Source: Cliona cf. orientalis
Lineage: Eukaryota > Porifera > Demospongiae > Clionaida > Clionaidae
Assembly (NCBI GenBank): GCA_963930775.1
Contig: OZ005701.1
Span: 6,517,669-6,581,668, forward strand
Reading direction: 5' to 3'
DNA length: 64,000 nt
Shown: positions 61,801-64,000 of the stretch, one piece after another
Layout of the letters: each line of letters starts with the position of its first letter
How positions within the stretch are numbered: the first letter of the stretch is position 1
Made by a program: the position numbers and the translations under genes
The notes under the pieces: model-generated
Told to the model about the DNA's origin: nothing
Seen by the model: the letters and a program-made list of their open reading frames with translations, nothing else
The model's database searches: none

Positions 61801-62677
61801 TTATCTGACCTGTGAAAATGCTCAGACCACCAGCATTGTATATGTATCTAGGAGAAGCATCCTGTATGTGATAATCCAGATTAACACCATAGCTAAACAT
61901 GCTATTTGATACTTGGAAGGTATATGTTGGTAACTGACGGTGACACTGAGGTTCGTCTTGAAAAAGTACGACTAAGTTACCACCAGTACATTTTGTAATA
62001 TTTGTCTCGTGTCCAGCATCACAGTACTCGGGGTTATAGTGATGATAGTGCAAGGCACGATGGTTATTGTAGGTAAATTGTGAATTGGATATTGACGATT
62101 TCCCAAGAGCATTGATTATGAATAAACCATATCCATCACTGTTGTTGACATGAACACCATCAATGACCAGGTTGAAAATGTTCACCATAAATAGGGCGGC
62201 TTTGATTCCATTAAAGAAGTCATAGTATGTCCTTGTCTGTATCTTTCTTGCTTCATCATACAAAGACTGTGGAATGGGAGCTCCACAGTTATGAAATCCA
62301 AGTCCAATGATAGCAAAATTTTCCATTTCAAGGAAAGAAAGAACCATTTCATTTGAGCAATAAATGTTTGCCAAGGCAGTCACTTGCTCTGAGGAAGAGT
62401 GCTCAACTTTCAAAGTAAGATTTTGCCTTCTTCGTATTGTGATGAAATCATTCAAATCCTCCGTAAAGTGATCCCCAGGAGAGAAGGTTACTACCGAGTT
62501 ATTGACAAGACAAGCACTCTGATTCCGTAGGCAGCTTGCAAGTGTAAAACATGATTCAGAACTGGGGCAGTTTGCTAGCACTGAAGACAGAAGAATAGCA
62601 ACATCATTATTATCACAGAAAACATGTGTAACAGCTACTAGCTGCACAATAAAAGCATAGAAACTGAAGTGTTTCAT
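58861..62677 (-). CDS. beta-helix / polytopic membrane protein, second subfamily, with one frameshift (about 1270 aa)
   Basis: Two abutting frames make one gene: 62677-60563 (704 aa, signal peptide MKHFSFYAFIVQLVAVTHVF) and a downstream frame to 58861 (565 aa and a stop). The first half is a beta-helix-like ectodomain rich in FxxN/GG-type turns (TNNSADLGGGIYIDH, NNIIGGFGGGM). The second half has the Cys knot (CQFQRSGILCGSCEQGLSIV, GSSKCRQC) and about nine membrane segments with LLAWLNLDLGIEVCFYDGFD, matching the membrane module of the other copies. The frames differ by one base, and the shift must lie within 60563-60579, where one extra base (perhaps in the AAA run) would explain it. No ATG opens the second frame (it would need GTG), so it is unlikely to be a separate gene. 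Cause: sequencing error, recent pseudogene or allele. Confidence 0.78.
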
Positions 62678-63219
62678 TTTTGCTCACTGACAGCTAGTGA
62701 ACAAATGATCCAGGTCGGCTAATTTTATCATCACGAGGGTTGCTTCCCAGCACTTGCTGTTGATAAACTACCACCAGCTATGTTTGCGTGTGTATTCAGT
62801 CTGAATAATAATAGTGATGTATACACTGTCAGTGACTCAGAAAGATTATTATTATTATTACACTGCATTGCATGTGCAGATAATGTATTATGAACAGCTT
62901 GCAATTGGCATGCATGTAACAGGCACCACTATAATAGACAGTCGATTGGGAATGAATCATGCAGAACATTAGCTATATGGTGGTTACCACAGTGGTGTTA
63001 ACAATCGCATATCCTATAGGCACCTTATAATTAGCTATAGCTATAGCTACCACAGACAATCATAATGCCATAACCATGCATGCAGCTGCACGTGGTCTGA
63101 GCTATTGTACTGCACAGGATACTGTGTTGTAAACTACATGCAGGATAAGTGTTGGGAAAAATTGTAGTGCTGCTATATATACATTACGGCTATCTGACAC
63201 TAATTTGCTATACTTAACT
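62678..63219. promoter_or_regulatory. shared upstream region of two divergent membrane genes
   Basis: 542 bp lie between head-to-head start codons at 62677 (minus) and 63220 (plus). It is A+T-rich with short inverted ATAATTAGCTATAGC-like runs. No sharp core promoter is recognisable. It may have arisen by an inverted duplication, since the two genes are close relatives. Confidence 0.45.
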
Positions 63220-64000
63220 ATGAACAAAATGGGTTGTTACTTCAATTTTATTTTCTTAAGTGTAATCCAAACTACTTTTGGCAATAGTGGTGATGTTGCT
63301 ATCATTTCAAGCGAGGAAAATTGTCCCAGTACAAAATCATGCTTCACACTTGCAAGCTGTCTACAGAATACAGACACTTGTCTCACGAGCAACTCAGTTG
63401 TAACATTCTCTCCAGGAGACCACTCCACTGAGGATTTACATGGCTTTATCACGATAGAAGGAAGGGAGAATCTAACCTTGAAAGCTGATTCAGGGCAGGT
63501 AAACTTGGCTAACATTGTTTGCTCAAATGGAATGGGTTTTGCTTTTCTTGGTATGGACGATTTCACTATCATGGGACTTCGGTTTCTTAACTGTGGAGCA
63601 CCCATTCCACGGTCTGTGTATGATGAAGCAAGACGTATACAGACTAGGACATACTATTACTTCTTTAATGAGACAAAAATCACCCTATTCATGGCAAATA
63701 TTTTCAACCTGGTCATTGATGGTGTTCATGTGAACAACAGTGATGGATATGGAATGTTCATAATCAATGCTCTTGGTGTGTCATCAATATCCAATTCACA
63801 GTTTACTTACAGCAATTACCGTGCCTTGCACTATCATCAGTACAATATTGAGTACTGTGATGCCGGGAGTGTTTCAAATATTACCAGTTGCACTGGTGGA
63901 AACTTGGTAATACTTTTTCAAGATGAACCATTCGGCTGCCCTCACAACCAGTTACCAACATACATCCTCCAAATAGCAAATGCTACATTTAGTTACGGTG
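63220..64000 (+). CDS. beta-helix / polytopic membrane protein, second subfamily, N-terminal part (cut by window end)
   Basis: An open frame from ATG 63220 to the last base (260 codons) encodes MNKMGCYFNFIFLSVIQTTF (signal peptide), then CFTLASCLQNTDTCLTSNSV, FSPGDHSTEDLHGFITI, NCGAPIPRSVYDEARRIQTR and VDGVHVNNSDGYG-like text. It parallels the first 260 residues of the divergent gene at 62677 closely throughout. A second ATG at 63229 gives almost the same signal peptide. The rest, including the Cys knot and membrane module, must lie beyond the window. No frameshift is seen in the visible part. Confidence 0.85.
   Translation, partial: MNKMGCYFNFIFLSVIQTTFGNSGDVAIISSEENCPSTKSCFTLASCLQNTDTCLTSNSVVTFSPGDHSTEDLHGFITIEGRENLTLKADSGQVNLANIVCSNGMGFAFLGMDDFTIMGLRFLNCGAPIPRSVYDEARRIQTRTYYYFFNETKITLFMANIFNLVIDGVHVNNSDGYGMFIINALGVSSISNSQFTYSNYRALHYHQYNIEYCDAGSVSNITSCTGGNLVILFQDEPFGCPHNQLPTYILQIANATFSYG

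Overview
The window looks like animal nuclear DNA, most probably from a demosponge close to Amphimedon. The reasons are compact genes with short GT-AG introns, an A+T-rich background full of short ACATGTACATGT-type runs, and a metazoan gene content: V-ATPase a subunits, HAT1, an aralar-type carrier and a neuralized-like protein. It also holds lineage-expanded families typical of sponges, namely an NLR, a kinase/coiled-coil/Kelch protein, and large secreted beta-helix plus polytopic membrane proteins. The species call is inference; no database could be searched.

Layout. 1-517 is the 3' end of a Ty3/gypsy-type LTR retrotransposon that landed just behind a truncated C-terminal copy of a beta-helix/polytopic membrane gene (546-1332). 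That copy is fused to a decayed N-terminal fragment of an aralar/citrin-type carrier gene (exons between 1333 and 4982). Two foldback elements made of inverted minisatellite arms follow. The first (3727-4829, 8-bp monomers) sits in intron 1 of the carrier fragment. The second (5290-11106, 9-bp monomers) has split an NLR gene six codons after its ATG: the ATG is at 5273 and the rest of the ORF runs to 15375. Both have 8-bp target-site duplications.

15784-33460 carries three intact beta-helix/polytopic membrane genes on the minus strand (15784-18840, 21018-24098, 26724-29768). The last two lie in a direct tandem duplication (about 20155-25855 and 25890-33460). That duplication also copied the 3' end of the neighbouring V-ATPase a-subunit gene, leaving a dead fragment at 24886-25852. 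Two complete V-ATPase a-subunit genes of 20 exons each follow on the minus strand (31589-41395, 916 aa; 41705-47459, 907 aa). The second is head-to-head with HAT1 (47681-51099, 10 exons, 402 aa).

Next come a neuralized/NHR gene (51351-52728, minus) head-to-head with a kinase/coiled-coil/Kelch gene (52944-56565, plus) across a G+C-rich promoter, a gene-poor stretch with a RING-like exon, and a divergent pair of membrane genes of a second subfamily. Of that pair, 58861-62677 has one frameshift, and 63220 onward runs off the window.

At least nine short non-autonomous inverted-repeat elements (MITEs and hairpins) lie in introns and spacers. One of them almost exactly fills an intron of the kinase gene. 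The main themes are recent rearrangement and mobile-element damage within an innate-immunity-like gene neighbourhood, next to ordinary housekeeping genes with intact exon structure.
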